DNA of 64,000 bases. It comes from Smittium mucronatum (Eukaryota; Kickxellomycota; Harpellomycetes; Harpellales; Legeriomycetaceae). The notes below the pieces were generated by a model. It saw only the letters and a program-made list of their open reading frames with translations. It ran no database searches and was not told the origin of the DNA. The stretch lies in assembly GCA_001953115.1 (NCBI GenBank), contig LSSL01001024.1, positions 1 to 64,000 on the forward strand, given 5' to 3'. How positions within the stretch are numbered: position 1 is the stretch's first letter; each line of letters starts with the position of its first letter. A program made the position numbers and the translations under genes. Of the stretch, positions 46,674 through 60,239 are shown one piece after another.

Positions 46674-48820
46674 GCAATTAATTTATAAAATTGTTATTTT
46701 TCCTCAAATCATCCCCCTGATCTTTGGTTTCGTAGTTTTTTGAGTGACTTATTTTCTTGAAATATTTCCAACACCTTTTTACAGATGCTTTTATTACAAT
46801 AATATCATTATTTAATCCAAATATATTCTTTTTTTTTTATTTCAATAGAGATATTTTTCCATTTAAATTGATATTTTTTTAATCTGAGGGTTATTTTTGT
46901 TATGAAAAAATTATAATTTTGAATAATGATCCATTGTACCAACTAAAAGACGAAAGCTAAAAAAATCCCACGGAAAATTAAAATTTGCAATCAAGACATA
47001 TATTAATGGTTGAATAATTATTAGAATTTATTTATCTTAATATTAATTAATTGATTTGAAATAATTACTGAATATTGGTATATAGGTCTGTAACGCTTTA
47101 AAATATTCCAATTGACACCAGAATTCTTTAAAGGAACTGAAAAATTTCATTTAAAAAATTAAATTAAATTAAATTAAATTACTGTATTATTATAAACCAT
47201 TTCACAAAAAAAATTCATATTATAAACTATAAAAAGGCACATAAATTTACATCGAATTTAATTTTCTAAAAAACACAAGGGGTCAACTAATTTAAGTACT
47301 AATAGTCATAATATCTAAATTTGATATTTAAAAGGGATCACGAAGAATTTATACCGTAAAATATCCAAAATCAGAATTAAATCGATAAAATCAAGGAAAT
47401 ATAAAAAAAAATCAATCGCCAACATTTTTGAGTTTTTCTAATAAATTTATTACAAAAAAATAACTTTTTTATAAATTCTAATTGGATAATATATGTAATT
47501 CAATTTATAAATAAAGGTCAGATTATTATCAGCCAGAATATTTATACGATTTTTCATTATAAAGTATTTTCACCTTATTTAACATAATTATAGTTTAGTT
47601 CTAAGTTTTTTCAAGTTATATATTAACTTCATCTATAAAAAGATTCAATATTAATCTAAAACAGTTATTATATTTTTATTTGGATAAAATATATTATCGT
47701 TTTATTTATATTATTTCAAAGATGCAGTACAATTTTATCCACAGATTTTTTATAATACCCTGGTCTGGTGACTCCTAAACCGTAGTATCGTGACAATTCA
47801 ACATTTTAAAGCTTTTAATATTTTTTGGGAAGTTAAAATGGTAATTTAGACAACTATTTTGTGATTATTTTCATTATTAGATTTTTAGATGATAAATATC
47901 AAAGATTAAAACTTTATTTTAATCTGTTTATATAAAAATGTATTCAATATAAATATGTTTTCAGAAACTTAAAATTTTGGTTTTAATTTTTTTATAGAAT
48001 AATATTCTTAAATGACTCATTCTTTTTAAAGAATTATAAACAGTTCATTAAAACAAAAATATTTTCAACCCAATTATTTGATATATTTGTTGTTAAGCTA
48101 TTGTATATTGGATAAAAGAGTTCGGTGATTTTTTTGCATTCTGAGATTTTTTTCTATTTTTTTTTCTATTTTTATTTTATTTGTGCATTATTTATTTTTA
48201 CCGTTAAATGGTGATTAAAAAATTTTTTTTCTCGAAAAAATCTAGAATAAACAGGAAAATAATATAGAGCATGGAGAAATCTGGAATTAACAACAGATTC
48301 CATTTTTCCAATCATTTTTACCAATAAAAAATGATATAATCCTGGAAAATTTATATCAAAATTTACCACTGAATAAAAAAATATCCTTCATAATCTATTA
48401 ATTAGTAAAATAATTATGGATTTTTTTTATTAATTCTCAATTAATTCATTTTATACAATTTTTTTGGCTTTAACCAAAGATTATTCAGTTTAAAAATATA
48501 CATTTTTATGCGGCTGTGAATGTGATTGTAGCTTTTAACTTGTAAGGAATTTTTTTAAACCAAAAAATGCAGATAATTTCATCTAATAAGACATTATCTA
48601 AAATTTTCGATATCAAAATTATTCTAAAAAGTTAATTATAGGGTAAATTAAAATTATACTAGATATCAAATTTATATTATTATTAAAAAATTCCCCGTTG
48701 GAATGAGAATTAAAAGAAAAATATAATAATAAAATCTTTAATTTTATTAATATTACTAGAAAACCAGAAGTGACCCCCCAAAAGTGAAGTTATATATTAA
48801 AGTGGTAGAACGCGCATTTT
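46674..48820. other. AT-rich spacer with (TTAAA)n microsatellite
   Basis: No recognisable gene. A (AAATT)n run of about five units lies at 47156-47181. A 65-codon minus frame at 48172-48369 looks like chance. Confidence 0.6.
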
Positions 48821-49620
48821 CTTCTTAGGTGAAGCTACGACCCCTTCATGGTTTGAGAGTCTTAGAAAGCTCAAGAATCATTTTATTCATTTTATATTTG
48901 CTCTTTATAGTATAGTATAGTTAGTTTTTCTTTAGTTTTCAATAATATTATTTTTATATTGTTTGACTTTGTTTTACGGTGTTTAGTATAGTTGCTTAGT
49001 TATTATTTTACCCCTTTCGTGTACTGGGGTCATTACCCGTAAGTTCGGTTTTTAGTTTAGTTAGTTTTATTTTTAATTAGTGAAGGAATTAGCTTGGATA
49101 GTGATATGGGCATGGTTATGCGCAACCATGAGTTAGTCGAGTCCGGCGCTTACCCTTTGGGTTTGCCCAGGAGGTGGACGCTTGGCGAGAGGTAGCGAAA
49201 GATAGAGACAGCGATTTTTCGATATCGATCTATATTGAAGCCCTTGATTTGAGTGAAGACTTAGAGCCATCGGTCAATTTGGTGGGAGAACCAGTTATAA
49301 AAGATCTTGTGTTTTATTTTCTGGGACTTTAGTTAAGTTCCGGCCCCAACCACCCGGTAAGGTTCTCGACTATTATTCCTACCGTGGGAGCTGTACAAAC
49401 ACTTAGTTTGTCAGTACAAGGAGCAACGGGCGAAGTGTGGATAGGCGAAGTAAGGGAGAAATACATGCACTAAAGTCTCTGCTGGGTGAAGGCGCAGAGT
49501 GTGCTAGTAATAGTGCACTCGGTGTTGCCTCTCATTTAGCCGTACAAAAACAGTTTAGGAAAGAAGACTTATACCAATCTAACTGTTATAGGAAATCCGC
49601 TTCCGACAATATATATATAC
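48821..49620 (+). other. GC-richer island with partial coding character, unknown
   Basis: Starts with TAGTATAGTATAGTTAG-like repeats (48908-48925, 49050s) that look LTR-like or pyrimidine-poor leader. Next comes about 500 bp of balanced composition. Plus-strand translations are open in pieces: FSISIYIEALDLSEDLEPSV (about 49217-49276) and on to a stop near 49331, then RFSTIIPTVGAVQTLSLSVQ (about 49363-49425), and in another frame SLLGEGAECASNSALGVASH (within 49437-49649). A 7-bp hairpin CATGGTT/AACCATG is at 49111-49130. The order suggests LTR plus start of a retrotransposon polyprotein, broken by frameshifts, but I recognise no domain. Confidence 0.4.
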
Positions 49621-52600
49621 TGTATTTTACCTATTTTTTACCTATGTAAATTTCTTTAAGAATACGCTAAAAACATCATTGATTTTTCAATTAATTTTTA
49701 TGATTATATATTTTTCTATAATAAAACTTAAAAGCAAATAATCTAAATACTATAAGCCGATTTTAACTTTTATATCTATAATTTTATTTGAGGTTAAACT
49801 ATGGCACAGATAGAACTACATATTTAAACAAAATATAGCATAGAAAATACAATTAATTATTCTCTTTAATTAATTATTAATCTAAAAAAGGTTAATTTGA
49901 TAATAAAAGCTCAATTAAGTGGTCCAGTCCCTTAAAAATTAATAAAAAAAAATCTCGTTTCTTTTTTGTAGTTTTTTTTTAAAAAATTTACAAAAAATTT
50001 AATACAATTTTAAAACATTTTTTATGATCAGTTTAACAAAACATACCATTTTAAACTCACAAGACTGTTTTTTGGTTTCATAATTAATTTTTAATTGAAT
50101 TAAATAACTTATATTTACAAACTGCACCCCCCCACAAATAAACTCATAAAAATCTTTAATATCATATTTGAAATTTTAAACGGTCTAGTTGTATTTCTAA
50201 AAGCACAAATTACTATATAATAAAACAAAAATTTGATAAAAAAATGCGTATATTTCAATTTCAATAACCCAATAAACACAATTTACTGTAAATAATTATT
50301 ATATCGCTACAAATAATTTCAATTAATCGTTATTTGAAAAATAAGTATCGTAATTTTATTTGTATTTTCAGCTTAAATTAAAGAATAAAATTGAACATAT
50401 CGTTTTTTCAAGATTTCGTAATCATTTTGAAAATCTGCATAGTTTTTCCAGATTGCTTAGAAATATTAAGTCTAAAAAACGCTAAATGTGTGTGTGTTTT
50501 TTTTAAATTTATAAATCATAAATTTCATTTAAAATGATTTTCTCGAAAATGGAACATACAAATTCATTGAATATCTAATAATTTATAACGACAAATTTAG
50601 AAAATTCAGTAAAATTTATACGTAAAAAAAACTCTTTAATCGTTCTATTAAATCTTTGAAGATTTTTTTTGAGGTTTATAACATTTAAAATCACTCATAA
50701 CAGTCTTTATATATTTTTTAATTATTTAATTCAAAAAATCCGAATTTTTTTTTCCTCATTCAGCAATAAATATCTTATATAAAATTTAAAATTTTTCATT
50801 CGTAATGCTCTCTGTATTTTTCAATATCAATAGAAAATATATTCACCAAAAGTGACATATTTTTTAAATCGAGCCCTTGGTATTTTTTAAAGAATGAAAA
50901 AAAATAATCTCTTGTTGTGGTTTAAAAATAAAGTTATAAATTTTCAGATCTGAGGTTCAAAATCTGCTATTAGATTTTTAATCAAAATATTTTATCTTAA
51001 TCTATCACTTCAGAATTTAAATTTTACAGAAAATCATTTTGACCTTTTTAATTTTAAAGTAATAATACAGCTATTTCTACTATAAAGAGTAATTTTTTTT
51101 TTAAGCATTTCACTATAAAAATATTGTGAAGCAAATCTATAAACAGTTTAAAAAATTAATAATATGTAAATTATAAGACGAATACAGATAATTACACATT
51201 TTAAAAAAGTAGCTATTAATCTTAGTTCTTTGTGGCCAGATGAATATCCAGAAGTGTAAAAAAAAATTACATCGCAAGTTCTGATCATTGATTCGAATTT
51301 TCTCTCAAAAACATGACTCGTTGCTATTTTCAGTTATTTTATAATTTACTTTGTTCGACTTGATGTAATATTTTTTTCAAAATCAACGTTTATATTTTCC
51401 GAATTTAATTTTTTAGCCATATAGAAGATAAGAGAATTATTATTTTATTTTAATAATGTACTTTTTACGCTTTTTTGCAAAACAAATGAAAATTTTGTTT
51501 TTCATTTTTGAATAATAATAAGCATAATTTCTACCTTGGTTTTAATTTAATCTCACCTCCACAATATACATATATATATTCATTAGATCTTCAAGTTAAT
51601 TTTATTTTTTTTAATTTTATAGGTTTATTTACTGCTTGATTATCATAATTTATTACTAATTATTAAAATATTTATAATATCAATTTTAAAATCAATTCTC
51701 GATTGACTATTGTTCATATATTCAATTTGAATTCCTCGTTATTTATATAGAAGATATTATCACAAATTAATTTAAGTTAAATGCATGCAGATTATTTTAA
51801 AGATCAGAATTTTTTCCTAAGAAAACTATTAAATAAAAAAAAAATTTAAACGTCTTCAAGCCAATATAAATATCAAAAAGTATACTTATCATAATAAAAT
51901 TTCAAAATTTCATCAATATATTTTTTCTTTTATTGATTATAAAAATAATTTTAATCAGTATTTTTGACTTTTACTTAACGCTTTATTTCCAAATTAAGAA
52001 ATTGGTAAAAAAGCATTAAGAAATTTTCTCTCAAATGGAATCCCCCATATATAAATTATATAAGATTTTTTTCCTAAAAAATTTAACCTTTATTATAATG
52101 CTTTTAAAAAATTCCCTAATGATATAAGCTTTAGTTAAATAATAAAATTTTTTCATTCGTTTTTTATTATTTTACTAAATGCATATAAACTTTTTAATAA
52201 ATTAAAAAAATCTTATTTTTTTAAAAGCAAAAATATAAACGGAAAATTAGGACATTTTATTCATTTAATATATAATTTAGCTAGTCATGAGATTTTATTT
52301 CTTTAATTTTTTTATTAAAGAGATTAAAAATAAGACAAATTTTAACCAATGGAAAACTTCAATCTTTTATCAAGTTAAATCCTTTAATTTTGGGAGTTTT
52401 TTTCATTAAATTGTGAAATTTATGTTATTGTCTTAAATTTACACTCTGATTCTTTAATATGTAGCTCTATGATAATAGTTATTTTTTGATATATTTCCAA
52501 CCGAAATAATTATCTATTCTCAAATTTATGGGCTTTATATAACCATAAATAAATAAATTTCTAGAAAAATTTTACATAGTTATTTGTTGCTAACAAACAT

Positions 52601-53139
52601 TAGAAAATTTTTGGTTGAGGAGTTAAATAATTTTGATAATTCATAATAATAACTCCGAACTTAAATAATTATGGCGTTAAGATGAAAAATTATATAATCT
52701 TAGTTTTCTAAGATTCAAATTTGTATATTTAATTGATACAAAAAATTTTGTAAGTTGAAATGTGAGTCATTTTTTTTTTAAAATTGCACATGGAAGGTAG
52801 ACCAAATCTTCATTAGCTAGTTTAATTGATGAATATTATTTACAAAAATTCGAATAAATGCTTATTTAGTTAAATTAAATGTTAAAAGGTTTCTGAAATG
52901 TAATTAAAATGCCTATAAGTCAGCTTTTATCATATTTTACAATGGGACCCTTAAAAAAATACCCGGTTTTTTTTCTGATACTTTTTAAATATCACTTCTA
53001 CTCCCAACCTTGTTGTAAATCTGTTGTAAAATCAAGATAGACTTAGGAAAATTTCTCTCTAAAACAAAAAAACTTCAAGTTAGCCAAAATATATTCTGAT
53101 CAAAATTGAATCAACGCTATGCGAGTTTTTCCTAAATTT

Positions 53140-53400
53140 GAATATTATCAGCCCAAAAAAAGAACAAATTTAAACCTTACCAGCACTCAACCCGAAAAAT
53201 TCGAATCTTCAATTTTAAAAGCATTCCCAAACCCAAACAGGATTTTCTCCTAATCTTTCTAACTTCAATATAATAAAGAACTGCTCCTGCCCAACTCCGA
53301 ACCAACACAATTACCAAAAATCCATATATTTTAATTTAAACCATCTCTAAATTTCCTAAATTCAAATCAGTTCAGCTAATGATATGTATAACTTTGGATC
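53140..53400. other. G-depleted, C-retaining patch
   Basis: In three consecutive 60-base lines (53161-53340) I count about 3-4 G against 13-16 C. The flanks have roughly equal G and C. Confidence 0.7.
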
Positions 53401-56400
53401 AAACCTTCCATCAATTATGAATAAGTTTAAATAGAAAATAATATCAATAATAATAAAATCCAAGGTAATTCATAGATTAAATCTTAATTATCTCAAAAAT
53501 ATAAATTAAATCTCGTATTGAATAAGTTATAACGTTATTTCAGGTTCAGAAAATTTCTTCTCTAAGAATCACTAATATTAAAATATTCTGAATAAGGTTT
53601 TTAGTTCAAAATATTACCAAATTTTGATCAAGATTAAAATTTCTCTTAGTAATCAGCCCAAATGTTTTTTTTAATAATGTGAAATATGTTTTTGTTATCC
53701 TAAAAAAAAGCAACTTGTATTTTTATACTAAAATAACCATGTTTATATGTTTGGTTAGTATGATATTTTAGAATTTAAATATATATTAACATTTAGTAAA
53801 CATTTAGATAAGTATTATAATAAAATATATATAAAACAAACCTGAAAAATGCAATAATAATCGGAGCCAAAAAATATACTTATTTGATCTAGACACGTGA
53901 TATTAGCCCACTATGAACATAATTTTTTTTTTCATTAATCTAAAAAATCACAAAAAATTTTTTTTCTTAACATTTATTAAAAACAATATTCCACTTTTAG
54001 AGCTCTAAAAACTATAACAAGATTTTAAGTGAGATAAAAGATTCAAAATTATTCAAAATTACATATATATGGTATTTTATGTGAATATCTGTTATGATTA
54101 TAAAAAAAATATTTAAGAGTACTGATAATGTGTTAAATTAACTGTGTTATTTAAATAACCAAAAAAATATTGCAATTTTGTATCAAATATTAGTGAAATT
54201 TAGCTATTTTGATTAGATAAAGCTGAAAATTTATGATCTCAACCCCCCAAAAACCACATTTTTTCATTAAAGGCATATAAAAAATATTTCAAATTATGAT
54301 TTATTACGCTCAATTTATCAAAATTCAACCCTCTTAAACATTTTTTACCTTAATATTGTTGCTTGTAAAGTTCGAGAATTAGGTATTTGTGAAATTGGAT
54401 TTATAAATTTTTAAAACCGACCATATTCAAAGGTAGTAAAGAATTCAGTGGTAATATCAAAATTTTTGTAGAATTCATCTAATTTTAGCTTTAAATAACT
54501 TTAAACGAAACGAAAAGCCACTATTTCGAAAAAATTCACAGTTTTTTTTAATAGTTATTAAAAATAATCTAATTCAGGAAGGCTTGATATGAATTTTTTT
54601 TTAAATATGCTTATTTATTACGTATAAGCATGGTAGAACTATAGCTTTTTTTATAACATTTTTGTAATCAGGTAAAGAATCTGATTCAGGTGCTTTAAAA
54701 ATCATCTTTCAATTAAGCTTTATCCCTTAATATTACAAGAGATATTTTGCATAGCATATTAATTTAAAAAATATTTTGCGGATAATTAGAAAATTTCGCT
54801 ATAATTAATTCAATTTTTTTTAAATTTTTTTTGAGGAATGAAGTTATGGGTTCAATTTTTTTTAAAAAAAATCACCTTTTGTAATTTTTAGCTGTTTTTA
54901 TATTACTAAGTGCAACCCTTTCGTTCTATATGTTTCATTTCAATTTATATATGGCCATCAATCCATTTATTTATAAAATTTTCATTATAAGGCACCCATG
55001 AACCAGTAATATATCTATATAAATAATTGTATTATGATACTAAAAATTAAGTTTCGGGGATTTATTTGGTATAAAAAATCATTTTGAGAATTAATCTAAT
55101 TTTACCAAAAAATTTCCATTTCACATTGGTCGGGTTACACAACATTTTATTACTTCAGTTTCAATTTCTTTATGATATAAACGCTATATATTTTTTCTCT
55201 TAAGGAATTTTTTCATATGATGTTCATTAAAATGATTTCATTATAGGTAAGGCTTAATTTTTGAAACTTCATATTTCTAAATATCTCTGCAATTTTTTTT
55301 GAGCTCCGAAGTATAATAATCTCAAGTTTCAAATTTAATAAAGTAGAGGCATGAGTAGAAAATTTTTTTTGTCCTTTAAATACAAAAAAACCTGAAAAGA
55401 GGAATTCTAAACTTGTTGGCTTTATAAGCGAAAAACATCGGTAATAAGTTTGGGTTTAATCTGGTAAGTTAAAAATTTTTTTTCTTGAGAAAAAAAATTA
55501 GACAGTTAGCATTTTCATTTTCTTCTAATTTGTACCTAAATTATGCTTTTTTTTTTACCAATAATATCGAAAATTCTTTTATAGGTTTTCTACTATCAAT
55601 ATTTTATTTCTTTGTATATTTTTATAATTTAACATTTCTTGTTATTTTTGCCGAATGTTCACTAAAATTTCTCTCAGTATTATCAATGATTTATAAGAAT
55701 CTGAAACCATTGACATTTGGGTTGAGCCAAAATAATATAATATTTTAATTATCAATATTCCTCTTTCACAAAACATAATCATGATAAAAGTTTAAAACTT
55801 TATAAATATAGTTTTTATCTTTTTTTTTTTTCATAGCTTAGATCATGATTGATAAATTTTTGGCTCCAAAATTTTTTTTGAATTAATAAATACTTATTTT
55901 TTTATCCTACTTAGCTTCCAGGACTTTTAAGAACATAAGATGTTTATTTATTTTAGATTTTTATTTTTATTCATAATTTAAGTTTTTTAAATTCGGCTCC
56001 AAGTTCATTATTAAACCATCTAAATTCTCATATTCTTACATTATCAAATTCATATTTTTAATTTCAGGTATATGAAAAATATTTTAAAAAGAAAATAAGG
56101 ATTCAATTTATATTTAAAAAGAGTAAGAAAATTGTCATTAAATCAGAATTTTTTTTTTATTCAATTTTTTTTATAATAATAAATAGGATTAAAACTAGCT
56201 AATGTTATTTTATTTATTTTTTATATGCAATTTTGGTAAAAAGTGGCATAAATTTAGCAATTAAATGATTTTTTTAGTGGAATTATCGACTATATATATA
56301 TTTTTTTGTATTATAACTACAGAATCTTTTGGAAAATAAAAAAATACCAAAAATAAATGTGAGTTTTTCAATCGAAATAAATATATATACATGAGTTTTT

Positions 56401-57845
56401 ATAGTGATATAAGAACCTTATATCTCTAATTTTTAAATAAATACAACTAAAAACTCACTCATGTAAAGTTAGTCTCATTAAAATAGAGTATTTAGTTTAA
56501 ATAGATTGAACTACCTGACTCACGCGATCCATGTAATTACACCAAATTTATTTTATTTAATTACCTTTTGAGAAACTTTCACTTATTTTTAGTATTTTTT
56601 TTTAATTCACAAAAGACTCTGTTATTGAAATAATAAAATATCCATTTTTCTTCCACTTTAATGCTTTAGAAAAATTGATTTTTTTTCAAAATGGTATCCG
56701 ATTGGGTTAAATAATATACATGGGATGAATAATTATCTAAACATATTTATTCAGATGAATTTATACTGCAGTTATTTTTACGAATTTTAATTCCTTTAAT
56801 AAGTATTAAGATAATAATATATTGGATTAAAATTTTTCATAAATTCATATCAAGCCAATAAAATTTGTTTAAATTCGTATTTATAATACAGTCAATAAAA
56901 TTATTAAATTATTAAATGCCTAAATTATCATTATCCGAAATATATAGTATTGCGTTATAAATAAAGTTATATTATTTTAACTTTTCTTGCATCAAATGGT
57001 TTTTTTTAGGTTCTAATACCGATTTAAATGTGGAAAAACAAAATAATCTTTTTAGAATTAAATTTTTTGAATGTAAAATATATTTATATATATATATTTA
57101 GGTAAGTAAAAAATATTATTTAAATTAATCGGTATCAAATTAATGACTGGTATTGAGTAATTTTTTAATATAGTTTCATAAAAAGTATGGTTTTTTTGGG
57201 AGATTATCTTTGAGATCATCCAATTCTCATAAAATTTTAATAATCTTCTAAAATTGAAATCTTTCAAAAATGATTTTTATTATTTTTTGGAAAAGTTCAA
57301 AGTTAATAATGAATGAAAAAAACTCTTATAGTAAAAACTGGAGACTTTATTTGTCACAGTATGATTTTCTATCTATATTGGATTCGATAAGATTGAATTT
57401 TATTATATAAAATGGTTTAATAAGAAAAAATCAGATTTTTTTATAGATAATCTCCCATTTATTTCAAAAAAACTTTTTTTTTAAAATTTTTTATTATTTT
57501 TTACCCATCTTTTATATTTTCCTGAATCCCTTATTCCAAAAATAAAAAAAATCATCAATTATCAAGTAATAACTTAGCAGAATTTTTTTTTGAAATTTAT
57601 TTACTTATGGGCATATAATTTCCATAAATTATATAATTTTATTTAAAAATCCCATATACCAAATTAATGGCATTATAAATTCACTATTTTTTTTCATTTT
57701 AAAAACACAAAGACAATTTTTTTATTAAACAATTAAACAATTTATTTATCAATCAATCATTAATTTATTTTCTAAATACATATAATCAATATAGAAATAA
57801 AAATATAATTTGGATAATTTAAGTGTGCAGAATATTAACTTGGTT

Positions 57846-57883
57846 AATAAAATAAAATAAAATAAAATAAAATAAAATAAAAT
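57846..57883. repeat. (AAAAT)n microsatellite
   Basis: Seven or more AAAAT units in tandem. Confidence 0.9.
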
Positions 57884-58659
57884 CGAGTAAAATCATATTA
57901 ACCAAGACGAATTTTTAAAAAATTATCGATTTAAGTTCTTTTAATCCTATATATTAAAAAAAAGAAAAATTTTAACACATGCAATTATAGACTAGTTAAA
58001 CAAATCCGGGGAATAATTTTATCAAATAATAATAGTATTTTATATAAATTATTTCCTAAAATAACAAAAAACGATATTAATAAATATTTTCATGAAAATA
58101 TAACTTTTTTGGAAATTCAGTCTATTAAGCTTCAATAAATTTCAGGAAAAATCGGATGAACGATAAAAAAAATTTTAAAAAAAAATGTAAGACCTGAAAA
58201 TTTATAAGATATTATAATTTTTTTTTAAAAAACCGAGAAAGTTTCCAAAATATGCAAATTTATTTTTTAGCGCCTATAAAAACTGAAAATTGATAATTAA
58301 AAATCCGGAAAAAAATAGAGGCAATAAAGATAGGCTTTTAATTGATTCTTTTTAACCTGATTAAAATGTATTTAAAAATATATTTGATTTGAATTATGTG
58401 ATATAATAAACACGGGGATCAAGTTTTTAAGAAAAATAATCACAGAATGTGTTTGTATAATTCTAGAAAATATAATAACGTTTAAATCGGAACAACAAAT
58501 CTTAAATTTTGTTATTAAATGGTTTTATTCGATTTTTAATCATAAATTTTGTTAAATTTAAACTCCCTTTATAAAACAAGGGGCTTGAATTAAAATTTTC
58601 TTGAAATAATAAAATAATTAAAAGTTGCACCTATAGTTAAAAATACATAAAGGAGCGAA

Positions 58660-59560
58660 AAAATTGAAAATCAAATCCCAGTGGAATTGAATAACTTACA
58701 GACACCTATTCCTCAAAAATATAAACCAAAAATACATCCATTTAGTCTTAATCATCAAGATCTTTTATTCAAACCACCTCAAAAACTCTACCTCAATATT
58801 ATAAATCATATCAAACAACTAAGCCACCACATCAATCTCATTTTTTTGATCTAAATCTTAATACAACTACTTCATCCACCTCAATAAAATTAAGCACATA
58901 AACCTCATAAAACAGATAAAACGATTAAACGGCTAAAAAAATCTCATTCTTTATCCTGAATAAACCCAATCACACCAATAACATAAATTTAAAACCCCAT
59001 ATAAAATTCATAAATCAGATAAATAAATTCAAAAATATCACTTTGAACCGCATCATAATTAAAAAAAAAGCCTCAAAATTAACTAATTAACCACATTAGC
59101 TCAATTATCAAACAAATCAATGACTTTTAAAACCCCGAAAAAATAAGCCACCCTTCCCTAAACAACATAATCCATATTGAAAATAACTATAAAATATCAA
59201 AAATCCCCCAAAAACAACCCTTAAAAACTAAAACCTTAATTAAATTACCTCAAAAAAAACTCAATACCTAAATAATTTCCAACTTAATTGTCTTAAATAT
59301 AAATTTATCAAATTAAAATTAAAAAAATCACTCAGAAAGTAACTGCTTCAAACTTGATTCAAATTCTAGATATCGAATAATTTAGACTTTAAATCATCAC
59401 ATCGATACCAAACTTTACCAATTTAACTCAAAAGCCTCAATCTGAAAACTATTAATCATAATATGAAATTAAATCTGATGCAACCATCATTTTATGATAA
59501 ATGCTATAAAAATATTATTTCACCCAAAGTTTACAAACCCCAACAATTTATATTCATTAG
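58660..59560. other. Long G-depleted, C-retaining patch
   Basis: About 900 bp in which 60-base lines commonly contain 2-4 G but 13-15 C (for example 58741-58980). A plus-strand frame at about 58664-58855 stays open for nearly 60 codons (IPVELNNLQTPIPQKYK, then PKIHPFSLNHQDLLFKPP). It loosely recalls the gag-like ORF of DIRS elements, but I cannot confirm that. Confidence 0.6.
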
Positions 59561-60239
59561 CTTCTAAAGAAATATTACCATAATCACAGTGTAAAACATA
59601 TAATAAAAGATATATTGAAAAATAAATTTATTCACACATTTTAAATTAGTTACTCAAATAATTTTTTTTTTTTACATTAACTACCAAATTTTTTGCTAAA
59701 ATAACATAGAATTTTTTTTTTTATTACTTGAATATTAAAATAATTGTGTATTTTTTTAAAATTTTAAAACAGAAGTGTAATAAAGGAGTATTATTTTTAT
59801 AATTATTTTTTCAATTTTCAATTTAAATATTTTCTATTTCTTAAAATTTAATAAAAGACTCAATTATTGCTATTAAATTTGGATATAAGTAAATCTTTCA
59901 GTATAATATACATATTAATAACCAACTAAATAACCAAAAAAATATAATATGACCTGAAAATTTTCGTGTCTAGACTTGAATTTACTCTTATTGAATTTTT
60001 TATCTTATTTTTTTTGGGATAGAAACTTAATATTAAGAACGTTTTTCCTAATAATTTTAATCAGAAATTTGTAAAATTTAATTAATTTATTCATCTTTAA
60101 AAACTTTTTGCGCTCTTCTTTTTAGAAGAAAAAAAATGGTAAAATCAAATATCAAGAAAAATAAAAGAAAAAAATCATAAAAAAAAGTATCTATAGCTCT
60201 AAAATTCAATTCTATATTTAAATTGGAAACTATATAAAA

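Larger units (their letters stand above)
49621..60239. other. AT-rich desert without recognisable genes
   Basis: About 10.6 kb of AT-rich sequence with stops in all frames. The frames 55485-55748 (plus) and 57058-57267 (minus) are Phe/Leu/Ile/Asn-rich as expected from composition and have no family motif. It contains a (GT)n run near 50489, a relative of the TTTCCAAATTAGGAAA repeat near 51988, and two G-depleted patches listed separately. Confidence 0.65.

Noticed and set aside
49130..49210. rRNA-like stretch in the GC island
   Set aside because: Superficially rRNA-like composition, but I could not match any conserved 18S, 28S, 5.8S or 5S segment.
55485..55748. 87-codon Phe-rich frame resembling membrane segments
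   Set aside because: Runs of T give Phe/Leu/Ile codons automatically, so the hydrophobic pattern is compositional.
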